The notes under the pieces are model-generated. The model made no database searches. It saw only the letters and a list, made by a program, of their open reading frames with translations, and had not been told where the DNA came from. Shown here piece after piece: positions 46,029-58,164 of a stretch of 64,000 nucleotides of DNA. The stretch is from Volvox africanus (Eukaryota > Chlorophyta > Chlorophyceae > Chlamydomonadales > Volvocaceae). Where the stretch lies: positions 1,087,001 to 1,151,000 of the forward strand of contig BSDZ01000094.1 of assembly GCA_030268105.1 (NCBI GenBank), read 5' to 3'. Within the stretch, counting starts at the first letter, position 1. Every line of letters starts with the position of its first letter. A program made the position numbers and the translations under genes.

Positions 46029-46842
46029 TGTTGTACGCGGGTTCAATCCCCACTTGCACCCAAGTAGACTGCATTATATTCGAGCATTATGAAGCATGAT
46101 ATAATCATATTAGCATGATATATTCGAGTATATCTAGCTAATCAGGCATGTCACATTATCATCTACGACATCGTGCTGTCGGTCAACATGTTTGACTCGA
46201 TGCTGATAATTAATGCGCGATCTATCTGTTGGTATAATATTCCGCGTAATAATACTTTAAATATTATTACCTCATCTGTGTCATAAACCATACACGTATG
46301 CAAGAATGCGACGATTGCGATGGTTGGGTCGGCAACCGAATATCGATATTCGGACCTTTGCATATTGCATGCGTTGCATTCAATAATATCACGGATGACA
46401 CGATATTTAGAACAGTACTATGAAGGTACTCACACTTGAGATCGAAATCCAGTGAGACCTGTACTGCACATCGGTATTGCGACGTGATAGGTGCGAGGAC
46501 GGCCGCCTAGAGACCGAAGTCGGCTTGACACTAATTTGGATCAAGTACTCGTGTACTTAACTCGGTCTAAATCTGATATATACGTTTTACTCATTTATAT
46601 TCGGCCTGAGCTATTCTAGCACTCCATCTGCAGCCGAGTGATGAACATTGCCCACGGGGTCTGACGGCAGACTGCAATCCTGTAATTGAAGAACATTGTA
46701 AGTTGAATCTTTCCTTGTTATTGAGTCTTCCGCTGTCTACTATTCGCATTGGATTGCCTTGCTGTTCGTAAGCTTGGAACGCATGCAGCTAACAACCAGA
46801 CGTGCAGAGCTAATGCATGATTGAAGAAGGAAGGATACAACA
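46029..46842 (+). mobile_element. Family B LTR (814 bp), unit 2
   Basis: Duplicate of 38437-39250. One base differs, in a hairpin: TTTGAG to TTCGAG at 46125. Confidence 0.85.
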
Positions 46843-48025
46843 GGCAGTTCCTCGTAAGATGGTTTGATGAGCACCGAAGGCAAACTCCCAATTGTCGTCG
46901 CTGCGTCAACTCCATCTGAGTGCATCCCCATTTAGAAAGCCATCGATTTTCCGTCCTTGACCGCTTCGATTCCGACGCCGCTCCATGTGATGCGACAGTA
47001 TTTTGTGGCGCGTCCCTCCTCTTCCGTACACTCCAAGTTACTTGCGAATCTCGTGGACTTAATCCCCGGCTGCCAGGGATATGCGCACGACTGGTCAAAG
47101 GGATATCAGCCTGATACATAGGAGCTGGTGGTAGCGGGATGCCAGTAGTCTCAGGTGCTGGGTCGGTCTCATGGGAGGTATCTTGCGTCGTGTTCACTGA
47201 TAGTGGTGCTAAAGATGTCGGACGCTCTTGTCCCGTCCTGAGGCGAGCTTCGGCGTCGCGAACGATCTGAACCCATCGCGTATACGATCTTGTTCCTTCC
47301 AGCATCGGATCCGTAATACTAGCTCTGGCCAACTGGAGTGGGACACCACGTTGGAACCAATAAATATAGTCTCCTTCTGAAAAGCCAATCATGGGTGCTG
47401 TCAGACCTTCAAAACGCAACCGATAGTCCTCCACCGACTCGTCGGGTCGCATTCGGTAGGAGCCTGCGTGTAATTCTCGGTACATGGCAGCCACTTGTGA
47501 TTGATTTCCGGGAGCAAATCGAGTGAGAAGCGCGTTAGATAGTTCTTCAAACGTAAAATGTTGCTGTACAGTGGTCCAATGATCATACCATTCCCTCGCA
47601 ACGCCAGTTAGTGTGGCCCCAATGAAAAGACACTTCACTTCGTCACGATCACCACCTTTTACCAACTTCAAATATCTTTTAACGTCACGGATATATGAAT
47701 GGGCAGCGCTTGCGATAGTCTTGGGTTCCACGACGGGAGGGATATGAAATTGAGGTGTTGGAACGACGAAACCGGGGACCCCACCTTCATCCATAAGTTG
47801 TTGCAGCGATACCATTGCCAAGTCCGGCTCCATTTCGGGGGGCCTTGCGCGATCTGACGTTCCAACGGGACCCTGAGTTGGATAAGGGTCATTCGACTGG
47901 AGAACATCAGGCTGGGAATTATGTAAATTATCAGTACTCGGTGGAACCTCCGGTCCTTCATTGTGGACACCAACACTGACCTGTTTGCTATCTCCCGTAG
48001 TTGGGGAATATTGATTATGCGACAT
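46843..48025 (-). pseudogene. gag: Type C Gag, cut at its 3' end (unit 2)
   Basis: Duplicate of 39251-40433 with the same start MSHNQ and the same truncation after the zinc knuckle. This copy belongs with the C leader and LTR at 55411-56571, separated from them by A5. Confidence 0.85.
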
Positions 48026-48110
48026 GTATTCCAATAAAAACCCCACAAGGATAAAAGTTAAAGGTAGAACTGTACCTTAAGGATTTTCTCTCGTATACCG
48101 TTCTCGCTCA

Positions 48111-48115
48111 GGGAA
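48111..48115 (-). repeat. Target-site duplication GGGAA, left of A5
   Basis: Equal to 55406-55410. The two flanks belong to one type C leader. Confidence 0.95.
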
Positions 48116-48949
48116 TGTTGTACCTCTCGTTCATGTTTGCTCATAAGTATCTGCACGTCTGGAGACTTTCAACACCGATGCACGAGCACTTGCAAGTACA
48201 GCAAGGCAAGCGAGAGCAAACAGAGACAGCGGAAGACTTCAAGACGAAGAGAGATATAACTTACAGTTTTACAGATCGGAACGATGCAATGGACGAAATC
48301 ACCGTCAGCGCCGGAAGCAAGCAATCATCATGCGGCGGTGATTAGCAAAGTTTAGGCTTAGCTCGGGCTAAGTAGGATAGCGTATAGCAGTAATAATGTA
48401 GAACACACGAGTGTTCTCCGGTATCGAATGTCTTATCTTGCTTAGCCGTCCTCGCATCTGTTATACTCGCAGCATCGCAATGCCATACGATTCACATTAA
48501 GAGGCCGATCCTAAGTGTGACAACCCTACTGCGTATAGGCAATGTCTACGCATAACAACGTATAAGCCTTTCCGGCATTCGCATGATGCAAGGATCCGAA
48601 TAACGATATTCGGTTGCAAGGCATGCATCGCGACGAGTGCGGCGCTCTCAACGTGTCCTGTAATGAAGTAACATTATATCAGATAATATTACTTATCGTT
48701 TTCTAGCACGAGCATAATGCGCACTTCAATGATTCGGTAGTTCATGCATGCTAGGCGGATTTGCCATGATGTGATGTCGCGATGGATAATGACAACATGC
48801 CAAATGCATATATAAATGTATGTGAATACATTTATATCATGCAGGTTCATTCATATGCATTGATTGTTCATGCGTTCATCACAATAGCACTTCGCCTCGT
48901 AGGATCGCATCGACCTACGTATCGGCGGGAAACAAACCGTAGCACAACA
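48116..48949 (-). mobile_element. A5 3' LTR (834 bp)
   Basis: Intact ends. Nearly identical to the A4 LTR at 40524-41357 because of the tandem duplication. Confidence 0.9.
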
Positions 48950-49008
48950 ATTATCCCCCCTCCCGTATGCAGCGTCCTCGCTGCTTCATACAGCATCGAC
49001 TGCAGGGA

Positions 49009-52000
49009 TCATTGGGCTTGCGTTGCACGTTTGCGGGCTTCTTCGAGCAGGGGCTTCATGTCCTGTGAGAAGTTGCGTGCCGGTTCCCATGAGTTGTGCT
49101 CGTCGGTATACCCTGTCCACTTGACCAAGTACTCGTGTACTGTCCGCTTACGTCGGTGTCGGCCCACACGACGCGCGCGATAATCTAACACCCGCTCCAC
49201 ATCGTAAAACTTCTGTTTACCAGCGATCCAGGTCTCGGGAACTGGTTCGATCGCTGCGGTGGCGTTAGTAGGTTCAGGGACGGGTTCCGTACCACGATAC
49301 GGACGAACAAGCGATACATGAAACGTGGGGTGAATGGTCATATCAGCGGGCAATGCAAGCTCCACAGCCACATTCCCAACCATGCGCATGACCTGTCATA
49401 CATATACGGACCAATCCAGCGGGGTAAGAGTTTTCGGGATCCGTCGGCCAAGGAACGCAAGTTCTTGGTGCTTAGCAACACGAGTTGCCCTTCTGAAAAC
49501 GTCACATCCTGCTTGGATTTGTTGTAGTATTCCGTCGTTCGTTGCTGCGCCGCGTCCAAACACGACTTCGCATCTGTGATTCGGGACATAAAAGACTTGG
49601 CAAAAAGTTTAGCAGCAGGCACATTCACTTCCAACTCACGCCACACGGGTAGCGCGGGATGAAATCCGTAGTTAAGAAAGAACGGACTTTTGCCTGTGGA
49701 GCGGTTAACAGCATTGTTAAGCGCGAATTCTGCCGCAGTCAAATATGTATCCCAAACGAGTGGTGTGCGACCAGCATAATTGCGCAACATATCACCCAAC
49801 GTGCGGTTTGTGCGTTCGGTTTGACCATCGGTCTGCGGGTGATACGCCGTGCTCAGGTAGACGCGCATGCCAACTAGTTTGCAGAGCGCTTCCCAAAACT
49901 TAGACGTGAACTGCCCACCACGGTCCGAAATCACATTTTTGGGAACCCCATGTAACCAAACCACATTATCGAAAAACAAGCGTGCGGTTTGCTCAGCCGT
50001 GCAGGATGATGTGCATGATGCTAGGTGAACCATCTTAGTCAGACGATCGACCATTACGAACACAGCATTGTATCCCCCCTCAGTTTTGGGCAGCGCGACT
50101 ACGAAGTCCATGGAAACACTTTCCCAAGGCGCGTCCGGGACAGGCAATGGTTGCAACAACCCATGGCCCTTACCGGACAAAGCCTTATTGCGCTGGCACA
50201 GGCTGCATGTCTGGACGAAGTTCGCCGCATCCTTAGCCAAACGAGGCCACCAAAAGGAACGTTGCACCAAGTCGAATAATCGCTTGCTACCAGGGTGTCC
50301 TGCTAACGGGTCCTCGTGGAACCGCGCAAGGATGTCGTAGCGTACCGCGTCATTGTTCGGAACGACGATTTGCGTAGCTGCACCCTCCGTCCGTAGCCAA
50401 AGGCCATTCTGCTTGCGAAGGTTTTCTACATTAGCCGGGTCCGCGAACCAGGCGTCTGCGTTGTAGGCAACTTTCAACCGCTCCGCGAGGTCCGTCGCGA
50501 TCGGTACCTCCTCGCTACGCGGCCGCACGACGGGCGCTGCCAAAATTGCAGCGTGTAGCGACGGATGTCGACTGAGAGCATCGGCAATATTCAATTTACC
50601 AGCAATATACTCCCAGGTGCAGTCGAACCTAGCTAGATATTCCATCCACCTAGCTTGACGGCGGTTCAACGTCGGAACGCTTTGCAAAAACGTTAGGGGC
50701 TTGTGGTCAGTTTTTAAAGTAAACGGGCGTCCCTCGAGGTAACAGCGCCATTCCTTTAAAGCATGCAGCACGGCCAGAAGCTCCTGTTCCCCGGTGGTGT
50801 AGCGAATCTCCGCGCCAGAAAACTTCTTACTCGTGAAGGCGATTGGTCGCCCTTCCTGTAACAATACAGCGCCGCTTCCAAATATTGAGGCATCAGACAC
50901 TACCTCAACACGAAATGGCAACGAGTAATCAGGGAATGCAAGGGTGACATCTTCTGCAATGATTCGTTTGAGCTCTTCGAATGCCCGCTGGCATTGCGAC
51001 GTCCACGACTCGAGCGAAACGAAAACGCCTTTGCGAGTTAAGTTAGTAAGCGGGGCCGCAATGATGGAATATTTTTCAATGAACTTTCGGAAATAATTGG
51101 TCAAGCCAAGGAACTTACGCAGCTCCGTGAGGTTCTGAGGCGCGGGCCAATCGCGTCCCACGGTGACCTTCCGCGGGTCCATCTTCACACTGGTGGCCGA
51201 CACAATGTGGCCCAAATATTCCACCTGAGGCTGCGCCCAAAAGCATTTGGCGCGTTCAGCAAACAATTGCTCCCGCCTCATAACGTCGAGCACGAGCCGA
51301 AGATGCTCCAAGTGCTCCTCGCGCGTCTTAGAATATACCAAGATGTCATCCAGGTAGCAAACAACGAACCTGTCGATAAACGGCCTAAACATTCGGTCCA
51401 TAACCGCCTGAAACGTCGCAGGGGCATTAGTCAAACCAAACGATAGGACCGTATACTCAAAGTGACCGAAGGGCGTCCGAAAAGCGGTTTTCGGGATATC
51501 AGAGGCAGCGATGCAAATCTGATTGTAGCCCTGTTGTAAGTCAATTGATGAAAAATAAGCCGAGCCCTTCAGCTTATCCAACAGGTCGTCAACGCGTGGC
51601 AAAGGGTAGCGATTTTTCACCATATTCGCATTTAACCCCCGGTAATCGATGCACATGTGCAAGGTCCCATCCTTCTTACCGACAAACAAAATCGGTGCAG
51701 AATACAGGGATGTGCTGGGGCGTATCATACCCTTCGCGAGCAAATCCGTCACCTGGCGCTTCACCTCGTCCAGCTCCAATGGACTCAACCTGTACATTGG
51801 CCGGGCCGTAGGCTGCGCTCCAGGTATGAGAGGGATTGTGTGATCAACAGGACGCATAGGTGGTAGGCCAGGGATATCTTTAAAGACGTCCTCATACTGC
51901 GACAGTAGGGCCTCAACCTCAGGATCCGCAGAAATCTGCGCAGTGGTGACACAACAGCTCACCCGCGGCCTTAAAAGCAGTCCGTGGGCACCCTTCCGTA

Positions 52001-53078
52001 ACAAACGGACGGCCTCCTTACGCCCGACTAGCTCTGGTTCGATTCGCGCGGCCATTGCGGTCACAGCGAAATTAACCATAGGCACCGCCTCAGTTTCGCC
52101 CTCCTTTGGTGTGACATGTTCGAACGACAGGAAAGGTACCTTAATCGACAGAGTACCCTTGCATATATGCAGGGTTGTGGTCTCCATGTCGATGCGCGCG
52201 CGGTACTGTCGTAATGTCGAGGACCCCATTATGTACGGTGCAGTCTCTGCCAAGCCCTGCAGCACGTACGGCCAGGTCACAACACGCAAAGGGCCTATCG
52301 ATAGGCTAAGGGTAATCCTTCCCACGATGGGATGCTTACCCCCGTCAGCAAGGGTAACCTGTGGACAATCAGACGACTCTGGGGACAACCCCAGCGCATT
52401 CACCTCTGCGACAGAGATGAAGTCGTCGCTGGCACCGGTGTCAACAAGTGCCTTCAGAGTGCGGCCATTTAAACCGATCTGAATCACAGGGACACGGTTA
52501 TCTACGAGCGACTGCCCAGCAGACAACGTCAGTGCACTTAGGGCGGGTCCGTAACCTACGGCACCCCCATCAGGAGCTTGGTACCAAACGTCAACCAAGT
52601 AGGATGTGCCTGGCCACGGAGCCAGCATACCCTCCCGATCCACACCATTAAACAAAACGGTGCCCGGCTCGAACCGGTGGACATGCCGCATACCCCTTAA
52701 CGATGCCTCTGCCTTGCGCCGACAGAAAGCAGGGAGTAATACACATGCGGCGGTGCCTGGATATTGACGCCTACACCTCCTGTATATGGCCAACTGTTCC
52801 GACATCTCACGCAGAGACGAGGGGATGAACAAAACCACGTGGTTAGACCGATCGATAGACGACAGGGGACGGCGAAGTGTAAACAAATTACACAACGGAT
52901 CGAAGCAGAGAAGTCCCGTGCGTCCGTCAACCGTGATGCGTCGTGCAATGACTCGCTCGATGTGTCCAAGTACACAAGGCAACGATGCCTTAATGGCTGG
53001 CCGTAAGGATGACCACCGACCACGCGTTAGTTCAGAAATCCCAGGTGGTGCCCCCTCCGCAGGAACCCGGGCAAGCCC
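49009..53078 (-). pseudogene. pol: A5 Pol, open to the integrase end, chromodomain out of frame
   Basis: The frame 49338-52982 encodes 1214 residues and stays open upstream to the gag UAG. It holds protease (VDTGASDDF), RT ([10 protein letters not shown]), RNase H, integrase zinc finger (CSLCQRN) and the DDE core (MDFVVAL, SDRGGQF, DGQTE). Close to 49388-49406 an insertion of a few bases turns [12 protein letters not shown] into RWIGPYMYDRS and the frame ends soon after. The GPY/F remainder and chromodomain lie in another frame (49009-49389) without further damage. All catalytic parts look intact, so the enzymes might still work while chromodomain targeting is lost. Confidence 0.9.
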
Positions 53079-54314
53079 CTATTTCGGCTGAGGTACAAAC
53101 GGCGGCATTAACGGGCAATCCTTCGTAGGATGACTCTCCGCACACTGTAGACAAACGTTGGCCAATTTCCGACGCTCAAACTCGGAGCGATTGCAATTCC
53201 ATTTTGGCATAAACGAGTCATCCGTGCGAGTCTGCTTCGCATTGGGGTCAGAGTGATGTGCGGCTGCCGACGACGGCGCGCCCCCACGCTTCCTGTTTTT
53301 AGCCGGATCCGAGCTCGGACCTGCTCCTCCTGACCCACGGACACCCGAGCTAGCGCCCCCGCGTGCCTGGCGTTGCCGGTTGCTACGTCGCGTCGCGGCA
53401 GTAGGCGTGGGGCGGGTCACTCCGAGTTCCTGGTGGAGAGCTACAGCTTCCCCAAGCGGATCCTGCACTTGCACGGCATTTGCACGAGGGCCAGACTTGA
53501 CTTCTTCCTCACCGGCAAGGAGTCGTATCTCCGTACCCTTAGCAAAAGTGACCAAGGCATCATACGACTTGATCGGCACCCCAGCCAAGTCAGTAGCGCA
53601 CCATTTAGCCAAAAGTTTCGTCAGGCCTCGCCTAAACCAAAAGACGCGCTCGGCTTTGGTGAGATCAGCAATGGGAGTCACAAGTGCTTCAAAGCGTGAC
53701 TGGTACGCAGGTACATTTTCATCCCGACGCATGTGGTAGCTACCGGCTGCCAAAACCTTACGAGCTTCCACATCACGTGCTTGAACCTCAGTAGCGAACC
53801 GTGCGAGCAAAGCGGCGATCATCTCGTCAAAAGTATAGATGCCCCGGGCGGTGGTCCAATTGTGATACCAGTCCTTCGCTGAGCCCTCGAGGGTGTTACC
53901 AACGAAGAGACACCTGATACCATCATTATCGCCACCATGAACGGCCTGGAGATACTTTTTAGCGTCACGCACGTACGCACGAGTTGCATCGGCTCTGCTA
54001 TGCCCTGGTGTCTTGTCAGTCAGCGAAATATTGAGCCTAGGAACGGGAATCGACAATCTCATCACCTCAGGGATGTCGTCATGCCCTCGAGCTTGAGGTA
54101 ATGGCAGAACCCTTGGTCCAGCAGTGTTGTCCATATTGGTGTTCACTGCTGAATGCGGCACAATTAAGTGAGCAGGGGTCTGAAGGACAAGGGGCTCTTG
54201 AGTGGCTCGCGTGCCAACAGTCTCAAGACCTCTATCCGGAGCTCTAGCAGCCACAGCAAAATCGGGTTGGCTAGCTAAGCTAGTGTGCGGCGTATCGTCG
54301 TGTTCCGCAGACAT
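53079..54314 (-). CDS. gag: A5 Gag structural protein, complete
   Basis: A 411-residue frame from MSAEHDD to PQPK and the UAG. It shows more residue changes than A1 and A2 show to each other (for example RADATRAYVRDAKKYLQ, CLQCAESHPTKDC), but keeps the Gag fold motifs and the CX2CX3HX4C knuckle. No stop or shift is visible. A few codons are open upstream (to 54323) but lack ATG, so MSAEH is taken as the start. Confidence 0.9.
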   Translation of the reverse strand: MSAEHDDTPHTSLASQPDFAVAARAPDRGLETVGTRATQEPLVLQTPAHLIVPHSAVNTNMDNTAGPRVLPLPQARGHDDIPEVMRLSIPVPRLNISLTDKTPGHSRADATRAYVRDAKKYLQAVHGGDNDGIRCLFVGNTLEGSAKDWYHNWTTARGIYTFDEMIAALLARFATEVQARDVEARKVLAAGSYHMRRDENVPAYQSRFEALVTPIADLTKAERVFWFRRGLTKLLAKWCATDLAGVPIKSYDALVTFAKGTEIRLLAGEEEVKSGPRANAVQVQDPLGEAVALHQELGVTRPTPTAATRRSNRQRQARGGASSGVRGSGGAGPSSDPAKNRKRGGAPSSAAAHHSDPNAKQTRTDDSFMPKWNCNRSEFERRKLANVCLQCAESHPTKDCPLMPPFVPQPK

Positions 54315-54550
54315 GGACCACAAAGCGATACCCTAGGTGTGCGTAATAGAAGCTGACTTCTACCGCAAAGGCAAGAGTACAAAACGGTTCGGTGAGCCTA
54401 CCGACAGTACTCTTGAGAAGATCCAGTAAACTCAGCAAGTACTTGCCCAGCTGAGTCCTGATCTCCGTAGTTTGGGCAATAAGAGTCGCCAACTGGTCCT
54501 GACGAAAGCCGGTCTCAGTCGCCGAGGCAAGCAATGCCGGTGCACTGAGA

Positions 54551-54568
54551 TTTCCTGTCTTGATACCA
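54551..54568 (-). promoter_or_regulatory. A5 tRNA primer-binding site
   Basis: The minus strand reads TGGTATCAAGACAGGAAA just inside the 5' LTR, one base from the A1 site in its first 15 bases. A deletion between it and the gag leader removed about 150 bases present in A1. Confidence 0.7.
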
Positions 54569-54571
54569 AAT

Positions 54572-55405
54572 TGTTGTACCTCTCGTTCGTGTTTGCTCAT
54601 AAGTATCTGCACGTCTGGAGACTTTCGACACCGATGCGCGAGCACTTGCAAGTACAGCAAGGCAAGCGAGAGCAAACAGAGACAGCGGAAGACTTCAAGA
54701 CGAAGAGAGATATAACTTACAGTTTTACAGATCGGAACGATGCAATGGACGAAATCACCGTCAGCGCCGGAAGCAAGCAATCATCATGCGGCGGTGATTA
54801 GCGAAGTTTAGGCTTAGCTCGGGCTAAGTAGGATAGCCTATAGCAGTAATAATGTAGAACACACGAGAGTTCTCCGGTATCGAATATCTTATCTTGCTTA
54901 GCCGTCCTCGCATCTGTTATACTCGCAGCATCGCAATGCCATACGATTCACATTAGGAGGCCGATCCTAAGTGTGACAACCCTACTGCGTATAGGCAATG
55001 TCTACGCATAACAACGTATAAGCCTTTCCGGCATTCGCATGATGCAAGGATCCGAATAACGATATTCGGTTGCAAGGCATGCATCACGACGAGTGCGGCG
55101 CTCTCAACGTGTGCTGTAATGAAGTAATATTATATCAGATAATATTACTTATCGTTTCCTAGCACGAGCATAATGCGCACTTCAATGATTCGGGAGTTCA
55201 TGCATGCTAGGCGGATTTGCCATGATGTGATGTCGCGATGGATAATGACAACATGCCAAATGCATATATAAATGTATGTGAATACATTTATATCATGCAG
55301 GTTCATTCATATGCATTGATTGTTCATGCGTTCATCACAATAGCACTTCGCCTCGTAGGATCGCATCGACCTACGTATCGGCGGGAAACGAACTGTAGCA
55401 CAACA
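54572..55405 (-). mobile_element. A5 5' LTR (834 bp)
   Basis: TGTTGT to ACAACA, followed by GGGAA. Confidence 0.9.
55052..55069. repeat. A5 LTR hairpin, CCGAATA arms
   Basis: CCGAATA ACGA TATTCGG. Against A1, A2 and A3 both sides of one base pair changed (G-C to A-T), leaving the stem perfect. Confidence 0.9.
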
Positions 55406-55410
55406 GGGAA
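55406..55410 (-). repeat. Target-site duplication GGGAA, right of A5
   Basis: Pairs with 48111-48115. Confidence 0.95.
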
Positions 55411-55756
55411 CACTCCAACGTGGACGGTAATGTAACCCACCAATATGTTGTCACCTTCAAATTGATGTCTCTTCAACAGCTGGACCTGTCCTATATCCAA
55501 TTTTAGTGAAGAGGCGACTTCAAGTATGATGGCAACAGAATTTCTTCTGCGGGCTTAAGACCTTGCGGATAACAAAAGTATGGTGGGTGTTTAATAAACC
55601 GATATTATATGAAGAGCTCAGGTAGAAGACAATACCGTATCAGCTTTCCGGTGAGGTTATCTCGTGATGCCTTCACCACCGCTCGTTCGTGCAAGAATCT
55701 ACTCTTCAGTAGTAAGAATGAGACAGCCATGAGTCAAGCTGTCTCGCTACCAAATT
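55411..55756 (-). mobile_element. Type C untranslated leader with primer-binding site
   Basis: No convincing gene. The minus strand next to the LTR reads TGGTAGCGAGACAGCTTG, a primer-binding site related to those of A and B but different in its sixth base and at its end. With the gag at 46843-48025 this forms the 5' part of the C element that A5 interrupted. Confidence 0.7.
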
Positions 55757-56571
55757 TGTTGTTTCCTTCCTTCTTCAATCATGCATTAGCTCTGCACGTC
55801 TGGGCGTTAGCTGCGTGCGTACCAAGCTTACGAACAGCAAGGCAATCCAATGCGAATAGTAGACAGCAGAAGACTTATAAATAAGGAAAGATTCAACTTA
55901 CAATGTTCTTCAGTTACAGAATTACAGTCTGCCGTCAGACCCCGTGAGCAATGTTCATCACTCGGCTGCGGATGGAGTGCTAGAATAGCTCAGGCCGAAT
56001 ATAAATGATTATATCGTATGTATGCGTATCGGATAGAGTTAAATACTCAAGTACTTAGTCCAAAGTTAGCGTCAAGCCGACTTCGGTCTCTAGGCGGCCG
56101 TCCTCACACCTATCACGTCGCGATACCGATGTGCAGTACAGGTCTCACTGGATTGCGATCTCAAGTGTGAGTACCTTGGTAACACTGCTCTAAATATCGT
56201 GTCATCCGTGATATTATTGAATGCAACACATGCAATATGCAAAGGTCCGAATATCGATATTCGGTTGCCAACCCAACCATCGCGATTGTCGCCTTCTCGC
56301 ATACGCGTATGGTTTATGACGTAAATAAGGTAATAATATTTAAAGTATTATTATGTGATATAATATGCCAATGGATAGGTCGCGCATTAACTATCAGCCT
56401 CGAGTCAAACATGTTGACCGACAGCGCGATGTCGTGAATGATAATGCGACATGCCTGATAAGCTAGATATACTCGAGTATATCATGCTAATATGGTTGTA
56501 TTATGCTTCATGATATCTGAATGCATTGCGGCCTTCATAAATGTAAGCGGTGATCGAACCCGCGTACAACA
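55757..56571 (-). mobile_element. Type C 5' LTR (815 bp), B-like
   Basis: TGTTGTTTCCTTCC to GTACAACA. It aligns along its whole length with family B LTRs and has the same hairpins, including CCGAATA TCGA TATTCGG, although the gag it serves is distinct. Confidence 0.85.
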
Positions 56572-56919
56572 GTGAGGACGTCCGCCTAGAGACCGAAGTC
56601 GGCTTGATGCTAATTTGGATCAAGTACTCGCGTACTTAACTCGGTCTGATTCTGATATAAACGTTTTACTCATTTATATTCGGCCTGAGCTATTCCAGCA
56701 TAGCATTCCCAGGATGATGAGCATTGCCCGCGGGGTCTGACGGCAGACTTCTAATTTGCAACTGAAGATCATTGTAAGTTGAATCTTTCCTTATTTATAA
56801 GTCTTCCGCTGTCACGTTGCTTGCACTGAAGTGTCTTGCTGTTCGTAAGCATCATGCACGTGAAGCTAATACTCAGACGTGTAGAATCAGTGCATAATCG
56901 AAGAAGGAAGGATACAACA
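56572..56919 (+). mobile_element. Truncated family B LTR, 3' part only
   Basis: It matches the last 350 or so bases of plus-strand B LTRs, from GAGGACGTCCGCCTAGAG to GGATACAACA. It abuts the C LTR on the left and integrase on the right. Confidence 0.8.
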
Positions 56920-57739
56920 CACCTCGTCTTGCATCGCTGAGCAAACAGCATGATTGTTTTTCGATAATGTGGTCCGATTGCATGGCATTCCTAAAAATGT
57001 GATATCCAATCGCGGTGGTCAATTCACGTCTAAGTTTTGGGAAGCACTATGTGAACTCGTCGGTATGCGTGTTCATTTGAGCACAGCATATCATCCACAA
57101 TCCGATGGGTAAACTGAACGCACAAATCGCACATTGGGCGATATGTTACGAAATTTCGCGGGACGCACACCCTCCGTTTGGGATACATTTCTGACTTCGG
57201 CAGAACTTGCGCTTAACAACGCTGTTTACCGCTCTACAGGTCAAAGCCCTTTCTTTCTGAATTATGGATTCCATCCTGCGCTACCCGTGTGGCGAGAATT
57301 GGAGGTTAATATTCCGGCGGCTAAAACCTTTGCCAAGTCGTTCCTATCCCGCATGACAGACGCGAAGGCATGCCTGGACGCGGCACAACAACAGACGACG
57401 GACTACTATAATAAATCCAAACAAGACGTAACATTTTCGGTGGGACAAATGGTTTTGTTGAGCACTAAGAACCTGCGTTCGCTCGCCGACAGTTCCCAAA
57501 AATTGCTACCTCGCTGGATTGGTCCATATCCCGTTATTCGCATGATAGGGAATGTAGCTGTGGAGCTATCCCTACCCTCTAACATGAATATCCACCCCAC
57601 GTTTCATATCTCCCTCATCCGTCCTTATCGCGGCACAATGCCCGTTACAAACGACACCGATACCACTGCAGTAATGGACCCCGGTCCCGAGACCTGGATT
57701 GCAGGCAAGCAAGAGGTGTATGATGTGGAGCGGATATAA
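56920..57739 (+). pseudogene. pol: Family B integrase core to pre-chromodomain
   Basis: It starts at TSSCIAEQTA and covers the core (SNRGGQF in place of SDRGGQF, so the second catalytic Asp is changed) and the GPY/F region ([13 protein letters not shown]), ending at YDVERI with a TAA. Stops occur at about 56951 (TGA) and 57109 (TAA, the Gln of DGQTE). The frame is open from 57134 on. Confidence 0.8.
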
Positions 57740-57762
57740 GATTATCGGGTTCGTCACAAAGT

Positions 57763-58164
57763 TTGACGCTACCCATGTGGCGAGAGTTGGAAGTGAATAA
57801 ACCTGCGGCTAAAACCTTTGCCAAGGCATTGCTATCCCGCATGACAAACGCGAAAGCATGCTTGGATGCAGCACAACAACGGACGACGGACTACGGCAAC
57901 AAATCCAAACGAGATGTAGCGTTTTTGGAAGGACAAATGGTTTTACTGAGCACTAAGAACCTACGTTCGCTTGCTGACAGTTCCTGAAAATTGTTACCTT
58001 GCTGGATCGGTCCATATCCCGTTGTATGCACGGTAGGAAATGTAGCCATGGAGCTATCCCTACCCTCTGACATGAATACTCATCCCTCATTCCTTGTTTC
58101 TCTCATTCACCCCTATCGTGGCACGGCAACCATTTCCAATAACACCGATGCCCCTGCAGTAATG
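57763..58164 (+). pseudogene. pol: Second, more diverged integrase fragment
   Basis: It repeats the section from LPMWRELEVN to TDAPAVM in the same orientation as the fragment before it, with one TGA in place of the codon after ADSS (57985-57987). It differs from the left fragment at many residues, so it is from another copy and not a local duplication. It ends at a family B LTR terminus. Confidence 0.75.

Larger units (their letters stand above)
45277..52868. repeat. 7592-bp tandem duplication, unit 2
   Basis: Second unit, same orientation. Its right edge (52868) passes without a break into the rest of A5, which shows that unit 2 holds the original right end and unit 1 the original left end. 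Confidence 0.95.
48116..55405 (-). mobile_element. Family A element A5, complete with target duplication
   Basis: In its own direction: 5' LTR 54572-55405, primer-binding site, gag 54314-53079, UAG, pol, polypurine tract, 3' LTR 48116-48949. It inserted into the leader of a type C element. About fifteen differences separate its 834-bp LTRs, so it is of similar age to A3. Its LTRs form a subfamily with CCGAATA in place of CCGGATA hairpin arms. Confidence 0.95.
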
